DNA of 64,000 nt from Pontibacter mucosus (lineage in GTDB: Bacteria; Bacteroidota; Bacteroidia; Cytophagales; Hymenobacteraceae), in the NCBI RefSeq assembly GCF_003054055.1, contig NZ_QBKI01000004.1, forward strand, positions 62,001 to 126,000. The letters run 5' to 3'. Positions 11,701 through 18,476 of the stretch are shown here, piece by piece. Positions within the stretch are counted from its first letter, which is position 1. Each line of letters starts with the position of its first letter. The translations under genes were made by a program, and so were the position numbers. The notes beneath the pieces are model-generated. The model was not told the origin of the DNA, did no database searches, and saw only the letters and a program-made list of their open reading frames with translations.

Positions 11701-14455
11701 CAAGCAGGTTGCCGAAAGTAGCCGAAGTCTGGAAAGTCTTGCCGTCTATACTATAAGTATAGGCACTGGTGCCGCCGGTTACGTTGCTTACGGTCAGGGT
11801 GCCGTTGCTGGCGCCGCAGGTAGAGGGCGTAGCCGTCAGCACAAAATCACTCGGACCGGCAATGTCCGTCACTTCCACTGTTTTGGTAGCCACGCAGCCG
11901 TTGGCGTCTTTTACCGTCACCTCATACGTAGCAGCCTTCAGGCCCGTGAAAATGTTCGAGCTCTGGAAGCTGCCGCCGTTGAGCGCGTAAGTATAAGGAG
12001 CATATCCTGCCGCAGGGGCGCTCACGGTTATACTTCCGTTACTTGCGCCGCAGGTAGAGGCCTTTGCTGTGGCCGTAAAGGCAGGACCCGCCATATCGGT
12101 CAGGGCAACGGCCTCCGAATAGATACACCCGTTCGCGTCTTTTACATAGATAGTGTAATTACCGGCAGCCAGCCCAGTAAAGGTGGCCGACGCCTGGAAG
12201 TTGGTGCCATCTATACTATAAGTATAAGAGCCTGTGCCGCCGCTTACATTAGTCACCGTCACCTCGGCATTGCTATAACCGCAGGAGGAGGCTTTGGCTG
12301 ATACCGTCAGGTCTGTCGGGCCGGCGATGTTGCCTACCGTTACTGCTTTGGTTAAGCTACAGCCTCTCGCGTCGCGCACCGTAACGGTGTAGTTACCGGC
12401 TGCCAGTCCCGCAAGGGTGGCGTTTGTCTGGAAGTTCACTCCGTCTATACTATAGTATAAAGGAGCGACACCGCCCTGCACATTGCTCACGGTGATGCTG
12501 GCGTTGCTGTTGCCGCAGGTAGAAGAGGCAGGGGTAGCTGTGAAAGCCGTCAGGGTTTGCTGGGCAACGGTTACTGTTCTGGTAACAGTACAGCCATTTT
12601 TATCCTGGGCAGTAACGGTATAAGTACCTGCTGCCAGCCCTGTAAAGGTGGTAGCGTCCTGGAAAGTGCGGCCGTTTATACTATACTTATAAGGAGCCGT
12701 GCCGCCGCTCACCTGGCCCACCGTAATGCCGCCGTCGTTATTCTTACAGGAAGCAGCCACGGTAGAGGCCGCTACCGCTGTTGGGCCGGTCACGTTCGTG
12801 ATAGTCACGCTTTTGGAAACGGTACAGCCGTTGGCATCCATCACGTAGATAGTATAAGTGCCGGCCGCCAGGTTCGAAAGTGTGGTGCCTGTCTGGTAGG
12901 TTTTGCCGTCTGCGCTATACTTGTAACCTGCTGTGCCGCCCACCACGCTGCTGATGGTAACACTTCCGTCGCTTCTGCCGCAGGTTTCCTGAGTAGCGCT
13001 TAGGGTAAAGTCAGTAGGGCCATTTACCTGTGTTACGGTGAAGGATTTGGTGATCGCGCAACCCTTCCCGTCTGAAACGGTGACGGTGTAGGTGCCAGCG
13101 GCCACGCCCGTAATGGTAGCCGTGGTTTGGCCGCTGCTCCATTTATAGGAGATAGGCCCGTTGCCGCCTGTTACCCTGGCCGATATTGTCCCGAGGGTGC
13201 CGTTACAGATAACCGGCGTGCCCGTCAGTTCCACATCGATGGGGTAAAACGTAATCAGTACGTCATCTTTCACGGCCGTACACGAGCCGTTACCCGTCGA
13301 GGTAAGCGTGAGCCTTACAGAGCCTGCCGCTATCTCAGCTGCCGTTGGGGTATAGACCGCGTTAAGCGCGGTGTTGCTTGGGCTGAAGGTGCCCCCGCCC
13401 CCACTCCAAATACCTCCGGTGGCCGCTGTTATAACACCCGCTAGTTGCACCGGGCTCTGCGAACACACCAACTGATCGGGACCAGCGTTTGCCGCCAGGT
13501 TCGATACCACATCTACCGTGGCCGAGAACTCGCGGCAGTTCGGGTAGTTTACGTTCCGCACCTCGAACTTATAAGTACCTACCGTGGTGGCCGTATAGTT
13601 CAACCCATTTCCTACCACGTTGCCGGCAGGGTCCGTCCAGATATACTCCCACTTACCATCGCCGCCGGTTACATTGCCCGTCAGTGTCACGCCGCTGCTT
13701 CCGGGACAGATAATGGCCGGGTTAGGGCCGACCGTTACCGTTGGGGGCGGATAGAAAAACACGCGCACCACATCAGAAACGAACCTGCCCGGGCATTTTG
13801 TCGCCACCGTTGTGCCGGTCACCTCATAGTCTACATAGGCTGGCGCGTTCGCGTCCGGTGTTACCAGCGGTCTGGTGTCGCCGTTCGGGAAGCTCAGGTA
13901 TTTATTATAAGTGCCGTTATAGGTAATATCTTTCCAGGTGATGGTACCCGGCTCAAAAGACAAAGGCGCTATCAGCGTACCCGAGCACCCGGCTGTTACC
14001 GAGACATCGGGCTGCGGTGTGAAAGAGGCCAGGGAACGGATCTCAAAAATGCCTTTAGCATTTCCGGGCATACAAAGTGACAGTACAATTGTCTCGGAGA
14101 CATCCACACATATCGGCTCGCCCACCGGGTAACTTGTTCCGCAACCAATCTGGTACGTCATTGATCCGGAAGGCACCGGTCCTCCCACAATGTCGAACTC
14201 CATTTGCTCGGCATTCTTGTCCAGAATAATCTCAAACTGAATACAGTTCTCATTATTGGGAACGTTACAGAGCTGCCCGTTTCTTGACACTTCGCCGGAA
14301 TTCCAAACGCCGTTAGGCTTGCCTCTCAGGTCAATCTTGTAGACTGGCACCTTATTCCCCTGACCAAACGCATCAAGGGATGTCGCGAATTGCAGCACCC
14401 CTAGCAGGCAAATGGCAAACAGGAAAGAGAGGTTTCGGGTAAAGGTTATTCTCAT
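5759..14455 (-). CDS. Giant SprB-like repeat adhesin with type B T9SS sorting domain
   Basis: A 2898-residue surface protein. A signal peptide (about 1-32) leads into a Cys-containing N-terminal region (33-235), a PKD/Ig-like domain (about 236-318) and another Ig-like domain (322-405). About 31 repeats of 78 residues follow (406-2807). A typical unit reads GPSDF..TAKASTCG..NGSITVS.VTGGTAPYTYSIDG..FQ..TF..LAAG.YTITVKDANGC, so almost every unit keeps a Cys pair likely to form a disulfide. The C-terminal 91 residues (IPNGFTPNGDGMNDTW, VYNRWGSEVF, WDGTYKG, LPDGTYYTI) are a gliding-motility-type (type B) sorting domain. By family, such proteins are secreted by T9SS and act in adhesion or gliding. 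Its PorP/SprF partner lies 26 bp downstream. Gliding is not shown by this window. Confidence 0.93.
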   Translation of the reverse strand: MRITFTRNLSFLFAICLLGVLQFATSLDAFGQGNKVPVYKIDLRGKPNGVWNSGEVSRNGQLCNVPNNENCIQFEIILDKNAEQMEFDIVGGPVPSGSMTYQIGCGTSYPVGEPICVDVSETIVLSLCMPGNAKGIFEIRSLASFTPQPDVSVTAGCSGTLIAPLSFEPGTITWKDITYNGTYNKYLSFPNGDTRPLVTPDANAPAYVDYEVTGTTVATKCPGRFVSDVVRVFFYPPPTVTVGPNPAIICPGSSGVTLTGNVTGGDGKWEYIWTDPAGNVVGNGLNYTATTVGTYKFEVRNVNYPNCREFSATVDVVSNLAANAGPDQLVCSQSPVQLAGVITAATGGIWSGGGGTFSPSNTALNAVYTPTAAEIAAGSVRLTLTSTGNGSCTAVKDDVLITFYPIDVELTGTPVICNGTLGTISARVTGGNGPISYKWSSGQTTATITGVAAGTYTVTVSDGKGCAITKSFTVTQVNGPTDFTLSATQETCGRSDGSVTISSVVGGTAGYKYSADGKTYQTGTTLSNLAAGTYTIYVMDANGCTVSKSVTITNVTGPTAVAASTVAASCKNNDGGITVGQVSGGTAPYKYSINGRTFQDATTFTGLAAGTYTVTAQDKNGCTVTRTVTVAQQTLTAFTATPASSTCGNSNASITVSNVQGGVAPLYYSIDGVNFQTNATLAGLAAGNYTVTVRDARGCSLTKAVTVGNIAGPTDLTVSAKASSCGYSNAEVTVTNVSGGTGSYTYSIDGTNFQASATFTGLAAGNYTIYVKDANGCIYSEAVALTDMAGPAFTATAKASTCGASNGSITVSAPAAGYAPYTYALNGGSFQSSNIFTGLKAATYEVTVKDANGCVATKTVEVTDIAGPSDFVLTATPSTCGASNGTLTVSNVTGGTSAYTYSIDGKTFQTSATFGNLLAREYTITVKDRNNCVISKKITLTNVAGPSALTASAKASTCGRADGEVTITGVTGGTGAYKYSKDGVNYQTSATLTGFVAGTHTVYAMDENKCVVSASVTVTDVAGPTAVAATSQPASCQNNDGSITVGRVTGGTADYTYSINGTTFQSSTTFTGLAAGTYTLTAKDKNGCTVTASVEVGANVPTAFASTTVAATCGRADGQITVGAVTGGTGPYKYSINGGPFQTSATFTALVAGTYQITVQDANGCTFTSEVGVANLEGPTFTATAKATTCGDSNGSIVVSNVSGGAGGYTYSINGAPFQASTTFGNLLAGTYTIAVQDAKGCMGTRTVIVEDVAGPSDMTLVAKASTCGASNASITVSNVVGGTSGYTYSIDGKNFQTSATFATLAAGEYTITVKDKNGCTLARTIDVTNIPGPSELLLTSTASTCGESNGKIEVSGVTGGTASYTFSIDGKTFQQGTTFAGVAAGEYTVTVKDQNGCTLSKKIVVENTGGPTGLLASATSSTCGAANGKLTVTAATGGVAPYTYSIDGVNFQAGLVFENLLAGEHILTVKDRNGCTFARTFSVADIAGPSAVAAASQPASCQNNDGSIAVGQVTGGTSGYTYSIDGKNFQASTSFTGLASGDYTVTVKDANGCTVTTSIKVNQNVPTDFASTTVASTCGANNASIKVGTVTGGTAPYMYSINSGSFQTSATFANLAAGTYNITVRDAKGCTFRKEVKVEDIAGPSAIALTGKASTCGSSNASISVSGVTGGTAPYTFSLNNAAFQSSTSFGSLAAGKYEVTVKDANGCTFTQAITLENIPGPSAFTATASASSCGRANGSIKVDAVTGGTAPYAYSADGTNFQEATTLTGLLAGEHTITVKDANGCIITMKVVVEDVAGPSGMELASTASTCGDSNGSITVGKVTGGTAPYKYSRDGVNFQNGLSFEGVLAGAYTITVEDAKGCRFSASIKVDNIGGPSDFVATAKASTCGASNGEVSISSVSGGTGSYTYSIDGTTFQASATFANLAAGTHTITVKDAKGCTFTKAVEVTNLAGPSAIAATTKAASCADNDGSITVTRVTGGISAYTYSIDGKNFQSTATFSGLASGEYTITVRDANGCEFSDKVKVSKDGPASFASTTVSASCGGANGRITITAVDGGVGPYTYSINGGNFQAAASFTALAAGAYTITVKDANQCTYAGQVMVGNVDGPSDLVATAVNTTCGNSNGQISITGVTGGTKPYAYSIDGATFQEGATFTGVAAGEYLVTVKDAKGCLFVKPITVSNITGPEGFSFTTKASTCGSSNGEVTVNNVTGGTAPYTYSADGKTFQTNARLTGLAAGSHTITIKDANGCTFIRTAEVGNISGPEKYELATVATTCGAANGSITVSKVTGGTAPYTYALNNGSFQTTTTFANVAAGEYTIRVKDANGCILEKKVVVSDIAGPSDIAASTTPTACTANNGTITVSGVTGGKAPYTYSLDGKTYQAAGNFGSLAAGEYEVYAKDANGCSTTVKVTVGIKGPKEAELASTNATCGEANGTITVTSVKEGTKPLAYSIDGKTFQASATFGNLAVGVYTITIKDAEGCVLEVNKEVSNSGAPTFVATGTDASCGAANGRIVISNVSGGVSPYTYSIDGTTFQNAPEFTGLTEGEYPVTVKDAAGCVSIELLTIRNTPPITNLRATVTSPTCEQPAGSISIDEVMGGTAPYTYSLDGATFTAAATLTDVAPGAYTLTVKDAAGCTYSIEVQVEEGVSSKLDYVHHLACSGGNTGEIAFATTGANAQTQYSIDGGKTFQKNPVFKDLAKGSYQLVTKFSESCTINVGMVEVKEAEDLVAEVTPLTKAVGFEKTGSAAVTLITGGVGPYTYSLDGGSFTSDSVFTNLSAREYTLTVKDSRGCMTTATFVIEGLGDIDIPNGFTPNGDGMNDTWVLKNLPNLYPNCQVTVYNRWGSEVFSSKGYKKPWDGTYKGKRLPDGTYYTIIEFGDGTAPIKTSVTIMR
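6035..13240 (-). repeat. Coding tandem array, about 31 units of 234 bp
   Basis: The adhesin's repeat region is a 234-bp (78-codon) tandem array. Units are diverged rather than identical. Units 3, 9, 15 and 21 share a distinctive signature (ASC.NNDGSI or ASC.DNDGSI), each followed by a unit beginning with an odd linker and AF/DF/SFASTTV (10, 16, 22) or AFTATP (4). This points to growth by duplication of six-unit blocks of about 1.4 kb. Confidence 0.85.
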
Positions 14456-15195
14456 AAGCTTCCGTTAAAACTGTGAAGATGTTAGTAGTAGAAGGTTACT
14501 TTGGTACACGTTATAAATATGCTGTGCTATTCCGGCAGCCTCACGGCTTGTCGTCACATCAGCAAAACACTAAATCGAATCACGCTATACTTCCTGAGGC
14601 CACGGCAATACCAATCAGCACTCTCATTTTTTGTTATACTTTAGATATACAATCATCCAATTACACAGCCCTTACAAGCACCACCACCATGTAGCGACAG
14701 CGCTACTACATAATTGTATTTCCCATTACACTGCCTGTCCAGAAGCCATTAATAACACTGACCAAAAGCTTTTTTATCACTTTAAGAACAGTACAATTAT
14801 TTTAGAGCCAACAACACACTAAAAGCACCTGTAACCTCGTTTAAGCTAAGTCAAAACAAATTAAATAGGAATATATATAGCAAGCAATACAATTTAAACT
14901 TTTAGAACAACCCAAAGTATAGATAAAATATAACTATAATTATTCCAATAAATTACATATACAATATATAGTTATAAATACATACAATTCCTCTTCCCTT
15001 TTTGACCTACCGCTTATATTTCATCCAATTTTTATAATCCCTACCCCAAAACACCACACATGTCTGCAGAAAAGGCATCCATCAAATAAATCCAACAGGT
15101 CAGTTTTCAGCTGCCCCTATTAAGCGCTTCTATCAATCCAATTCTCCCTGTCCTGCTTTGGCCAACAAGACGTAGCGTAAGAAAGTAGAAATCAT
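14456..15195. other. AT-rich intergenic region between divergent genes
   Basis: About 740 bp of strongly AT-rich DNA separate the divergent adhesin and the gene at 15228. No coding frame with plausible composition is seen. It must hold the adhesin promoter and leader; I could not assign a -7 box for it. Confidence 0.5.
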
Positions 15196-15203
15196 TACTT
15201 TTG
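15196..15203 (+). promoter_or_regulatory. Bacteroidota -7 promoter box TACTTTTG
   Basis: TACTTTTG matches the Bacteroidota housekeeping -7 consensus TAnnTTTG and is followed by the common C. It lies 24 bp before the ATG at 15228. No clear -33 TTTG at the usual spacing was found. Confidence 0.6.
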
Positions 15204-15227
15204 CAGTCTTGACAAACCAAACCAGCT

Positions 15228-15773
15228 ATGAGCGCCAGAAGCTTTGAACTGCTATTAGAAACGGCTTTCGACAGCCCCACCCCCCACGTGTTTGAGGAGG
15301 GTGCCGCCACCGTGTATCAGGAGCTGGAGCGCGCGCTGCGTGAGGCTAAACTCTCGAAGGGCGCCGGCCGCGAGCATCTGAGCTTCCGGTTTGAGCGCCT
15401 GCGCCTTGGCGTGGCCATCGCCATTATAAAGGCCTTTCTGCGCCTAGCCGATAACGAGAAGAGCAAAGAGGTGCTGGAGGTGCTGCAGGAGGCGCTTACC
15501 GCCAAAAACACCCGCGAGATTGACAAGATTGTGCAGAAGCGCATCGCCTCGTTCGATAATCTGTACCACGAGATTTTCGTGAATCCGCAACGGGAGGAAA
15601 TCCTGCACCTGTTTGAGCAAACGCTGGATGCCGGCACCAAGGAAGAGCTGGATGAGCTGATCCTGGACGGGCTGGATTTACTCAGCCAGGTAGACTGGAA
15701 CGCGGGCAGCAACCCGGAGGAAGACGATGATGACATTGAGCCGCTGGACGAGGATTTCCTGAAAAGCCTTTAG
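15228..15773 (+). CDS. Hypothetical mostly helical cytoplasmic protein
   Basis: A 181-residue protein that I do not recognise. It has no signal peptide or membrane segment. It appears largely alpha-helical (long runs such as VYQELERALREAKL and NEKSKEVLEVLQEAL), and the C-terminus is very acidic (NPEEDDDDIEPLDEDF). The start at 15228 is supported by an upstream TACTTTTG promoter box. The next gene, a DUF2721 membrane protein, begins 19 bp after its stop, so the two are probably co-transcribed. Coding character is good, as the composition matches flanking genes. A protein of the same length at 38207 has a similar helical, charged make-up but no convincing alignment. Confidence 0.75.
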   Translation: MSARSFELLLETAFDSPTPHVFEEGAATVYQELERALREAKLSKGAGREHLSFRFERLRLGVAIAIIKAFLRLADNEKSKEVLEVLQEALTAKNTREIDKIVQKRIASFDNLYHEIFVNPQREEILHLFEQTLDAGTKEELDELILDGLDLLSQVDWNAGSNPEEDDDDIEPLDEDFLKSL

Positions 15774-15792
15774 CAGTAAAAGAGCAGCACGT

Positions 15793-16194
15793 ATGGAAAT
15801 CACCCTGACCACTCCAGCCCTGCTTTTCCCGGCACTGTCGCTGCTGCTCCTGGCCTTTACCAACCGTTTTCTGGGGCTGGCCTCGCTTATCCGCAGCCTG
15901 AAGGACCGTTACGCTACCACACGCGACCAGCGGGTTTACGGGCAGATCCGGAACCTGCGCGAGCGCCTGATCCTGATCCGCAACATGCAGGCCTTCGGCA
16001 CCCTGAGCATGTTTGGCTGTGTGCTGTGCATGTTTTTGCTCTTCGGTGGATACATGGACGCGGGCAAGTATGTGTTTGCCTTCAGTCTGCTGATGATGCT
16101 CATTTCCCTGGCACTGGCCATCCGCGAAATACAGATCTCGGTGAAGGCGCTGGAGCTGGAGCTAAATGATTTGCAGGAAGATGCCGGGAAATAA
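15793..16194 (+). CDS. DUF2721-family integral membrane protein
   Basis: A 133-residue inner-membrane protein resembling the DUF2721 family. An N-terminal hydrophobic segment (about 8-30, ALLFPALSLLLLAFTNRF) precedes a basic cytoplasmic stretch (RSLKDRYATTRDQRVYGQIRNLRERLILIRN). Two further membrane segments follow (about 66-86 and 91-110) and then a short acidic helix. The family has no established function. It sits 19 bp after the gene at 15228 and is likely in the same transcript. The conserved pattern of one helix, a basic linker and two helices fits the family; the functional role is open. Confidence 0.75.
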   Translation: MEITLTTPALLFPALSLLLLAFTNRFLGLASLIRSLKDRYATTRDQRVYGQIRNLRERLILIRNMQAFGTLSMFGCVLCMFLLFGGYMDAGKYVFAFSLLMMLISLALAIREIQISVKALELELNDLQEDAGK

Positions 16195-16201
16195 ACTATT
16201 T

Positions 16202-16371
16202 GAGTTAAGAGTGATGAGTTAAGCGTTGAAAGTGCCGGGACAATAAAAATCCCTGCGCATAAAAACGTAAACCGATTACAGTCAAACGATTTACAGGCGC
16301 CAATTCTTTATCCATACTTTAAAACAAGTTTGCCTCTACACTTATAACTCTTAACTCATCACTCTTAACTC
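16202..16371. repeat. Inverted repeat flanking the queA upstream region
   Basis: Two perfect 22-bp arms, 16202-16223 (GAGTTAAGAGTGATGAGTTA...) and 16350-16371, face each other 126 bp apart in the gap before queA. Similar GAGTTTAAGAGTTAGAGAGTT arms occur at 24328-24358 and 25068-25098. No preQ1-type riboswitch consensus was seen here. Confidence 0.65.
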
Positions 16372-16383
16372 TTAACTTCTAGT

Positions 16384-17595
16384 ATGTCCGACCCCAAGAA
16401 GCTGGCCATAAAGGATTTTGTGTACGACCTGCCCGAGGAGCGCATTGCCAAGTTTCCGCTACCTGTGCGCGACCAGTCTAAATTGCTGCTTTACCGCCAG
16501 GGCCAGATCATAGACCATACATTTACAGAACTGCCGGCGCTGCTGCCACCGAACACGCTGCTCGTGTTTAACGATACCAAAGTGGTGCAGGCCAGGCTGC
16601 TGATGCAGAAAGAAACCGGCGGGCTGGTAGAGATCTTCTGTCTGGAGCCTGTGGCCCCGCACCGCGAGGTGCAGCTGGCCATGCAGCAAACCGGAAGCTG
16701 CACCTGGAAGTGCCTGGTCGGTAACAACAAACGCTGGAAAGGCGGTCCTGTGCATTTATACTTTGAGGGTGGCGTGTTGCAGGCCGAGCGGGAGGCGCAG
16801 CAGGAAGGCCACTTCCTTATCCGTTTCACGTGGCAGCCAGCGGAGCTAACCTTTGCTGAGGTGCTGGAGCATTGCGGCAGATTGCCCCTGCCCCCCTACC
16901 TCAACCGCGACCTCACCCCTGAGGATCATACCCGCTACCAGACTATCTACGCCAGCCAACAAGGTGCCGTGGCTGCCCCCACCGCCGGTCTGCACTTTAC
17001 GGATCGGGTGATGGATGCCCTTAAAGCTCAACGTATAGACATGGCTTACCTGACACTGCACGTGGGCGCGGGTACCTTTAAACCGGTTAAGTCGGAGACG
17101 ATGGAAGCCCACGAGATGCACGCCGAGCAAGTATACATCAGCAGAAGTATACTGGAGCGGCTTCTGAAGCAGCAGGGCAACCCGGTTATACCGGTAGGCA
17201 CGACCAGCATGCGCAGCCTCGAAAGCATTTACTGGCTGGGGGCTAAGGTGCTGGCTCAGCCCGAGCTTCCGCAACAAGAACTGCATGTGAGCCAGTGGCA
17301 GGCCTATGAAAGTATAAACCCGCCGACAGCCACCCAGGCGCTGGAGTCAATGCTGCACTACCTGGACCGCCAGGGCACCGACCACCTGCACGCCAGTACG
17401 CAGATTATCATCGCACCGGGTTATACTTTCAGAATGTGCCACGGCCTGGTTACAAACTTCCATCAGCCGGAAAGCACCTTGCTACTCCTGGTTTCTGCTT
17501 TGATTGGCGAAGACTGGCGCAAAGTATACCAGCACGCCCTGGCGCACGACTATCGCTTCCTGAGCTACGGCGACAGTTCGTTGCTGCTGCCATAG
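16384..17595 (+). CDS. queA: S-adenosylmethionine:tRNA ribosyltransferase-isomerase
   Basis: QueA transfers and isomerises the ribosyl moiety of S-adenosylmethionine onto preQ1 at position 34 of tRNAs with a GUN anticodon, giving epoxyqueuosine in the queuosine pathway. The 403-residue protein carries family signatures in order: DFVYDLPEERIAKFP near the start, LLVFNDTKVVQARL (about 60-73), GAVAAPTAGLHFT (about 197-209), HVGAGTFKPV (about 226-235), VGTTSMRSLES and the terminal TNFHQPESTLLLLVSAL. It is slightly longer than the Escherichia coli enzyme. It appears to be a single-gene unit. The AAGTATAAA motif lies inside it in two frames (16755-16763 and 17310-17318). Confidence 0.97.
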   Translation: MSDPKKLAIKDFVYDLPEERIAKFPLPVRDQSKLLLYRQGQIIDHTFTELPALLPPNTLLVFNDTKVVQARLLMQKETGGLVEIFCLEPVAPHREVQLAMQQTGSCTWKCLVGNNKRWKGGPVHLYFEGGVLQAEREAQQEGHFLIRFTWQPAELTFAEVLEHCGRLPLPPYLNRDLTPEDHTRYQTIYASQQGAVAAPTAGLHFTDRVMDALKAQRIDMAYLTLHVGAGTFKPVKSETMEAHEMHAEQVYISRSILERLLKQQGNPVIPVGTTSMRSLESIYWLGAKVLAQPELPQQELHVSQWQAYESINPPTATQALESMLHYLDRQGTDHLHASTQIIIAPGYTFRMCHGLVTNFHQPESTLLLLVSALIGEDWRKVYQHALAHDYRFLSYGDSSLLLP

Positions 17596-17851
17596 GGTTT
17601 CAGGTTGATTAGGGGTTATACTTGTCTGAAGCAGGATTTTTAGGATTTGAGGATGAACAGGATTCTCGCAGTTACCGGGCCCAACCACCCCTGCCCCTCC
17701 TTAGCCAAGGAGGGGAGCCTGTAGTTTCTTGGGTTGAAGTATAAGTTCTATTGCTGCAGGTATCGTGTGGACAGGTCGCGATCTGTCCCTACAAAGTATG
17801 GCTCCCACCCCTGCCCCTCCTCGGAGGGGAATTTATACTTGCCACGTCCCC

Positions 17852-17921
17852 TGTCATCTCGAATGCAGTGAGAGATCTATCGGGAATCCTCTTCAGATCT
17901 CTCCCGAAGGTCGAGATGACA
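17852..17921. repeat. Palindromic TGTCATCTCGA repeat
   Basis: TGTCATCTCGA (17852-17862) pairs with TCGAGATGACA (17911-17921). The inner arms include GAGAGATCT and AGATCTCTC. It resembles short palindromic repeats common between genes in Bacteroidota. Confidence 0.65.
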
Positions 17922-17952
17922 GTAGTGGCCGTAGCTATCGAACGGCTTCCCA

Positions 17953-18085
17953 GCCTTTGGGTGGGGGTAGGGGCCCTCGTATAAAGAGCGCCTTGTAGAT
18001 TTCCGGTGCCGCTGTGGCGGCATTGCGGAGCATAGGAAATGTACACCGCGCGATGCCCTTATCGAGGGCCCCTACCCCCAAGGCG
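17953..18085. repeat. Conserved long hairpin in dispersed repeat, copy B
   Basis: This is the counterpart of 4221-4312. Outer GCCTTTGGG pairs with AAGGC. An extra perfect 18-bp stem, absent from copy A, is inserted on both sides (17962-17979 with 18063-18080, core GGGGTAGGGGCCC). The inner arm GAGCGCCTTGTAGATTTCC pairs with GGAAATGTACACCGCGC. G17995-C18044 replaces the C-G pair of copy A. Confidence 0.6.
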
Positions 18086-18419
18086 AGGCCTCCCGGCCTT
18101 GAGGGAGCCAAAGCTTGAGATGAAACGATGAGTATTTAAGTCTGGAGGATGACCAGAAGCTAGAAAGGATAGCTTGTGTCAAGTGGAAGGAAGCAGGGGC
18201 TATGGGAAGTATGGCCAAAGTCAAAAGGATGGCCTACGCGGACTCGGAAGTCCGCAGCAGAGTGGTTCCGGACAAGGATGCCCGGAACAGCGGCATAGCA
18301 AAGTATAAAGCTATAGTCATCCTATAAAGTATAGCCTTCCAAGCCAGTTGAGGCACAGGCTCAATACTATAGCAAACCACAAGTCTGTAAACTAGTGCCG
18401 TCTAGCCAAGGCTTAAAAG

Positions 18420-18449
18420 CAAAGAGCCGCTCCAATGAGCGGCTCTTTG
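18420..18449 (-). terminator. Intrinsic terminator after the M28 peptidase
   Basis: A perfect 13-bp stem (CAAAGAGCCGCTC with GAGCGGCTCTTTG, loop CAAT) lies 28 bp beyond the stop of the minus-strand peptidase gene. A T-rich run follows on that strand. Confidence 0.85.
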
Positions 18450-18476
18450 TCAATGCTAGCTATACTTCTCTTATAC

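Larger units (their letters stand above)
17625..18350. repeat. Dispersed intergenic repeat, copy B
   Basis: A second copy of the mosaic at 3950-4570, in the same block order: CCACCCCTGCCCCTCC with AAGGAGGGGAGC (17682-17718), GGACAGGTCGCGATCTGTCC (17769-17788), a long hairpin (17953-18085), then GAGATGAAACGATG, GAAGCTAGAAAGGATAGC and GCCTTCCAAGCCAG. It also carries an extra hairpin repeat at 17852-17921. Frames predicted across it (17751-18046) follow the repeat and are not genes. Confidence 0.75.

Noticed and set aside
7724-14080. Long plus-strand open frames across the adhesin (7724-8434, 9962-10795, 13445-14080 and others)
   Set aside because: They are antisense to the repeat array, recur with its 234-bp period, and lack their own start signals and family features.
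16195-16383. PreQ1 riboswitch before queA
   Set aside because: The consensus of known preQ1 classes was not found; the region holds an inverted repeat instead.
17751-18046. Overlapping frames in the repeat region after queA
   Set aside because: They follow dispersed repeat sequence in three frames and have no coding character.
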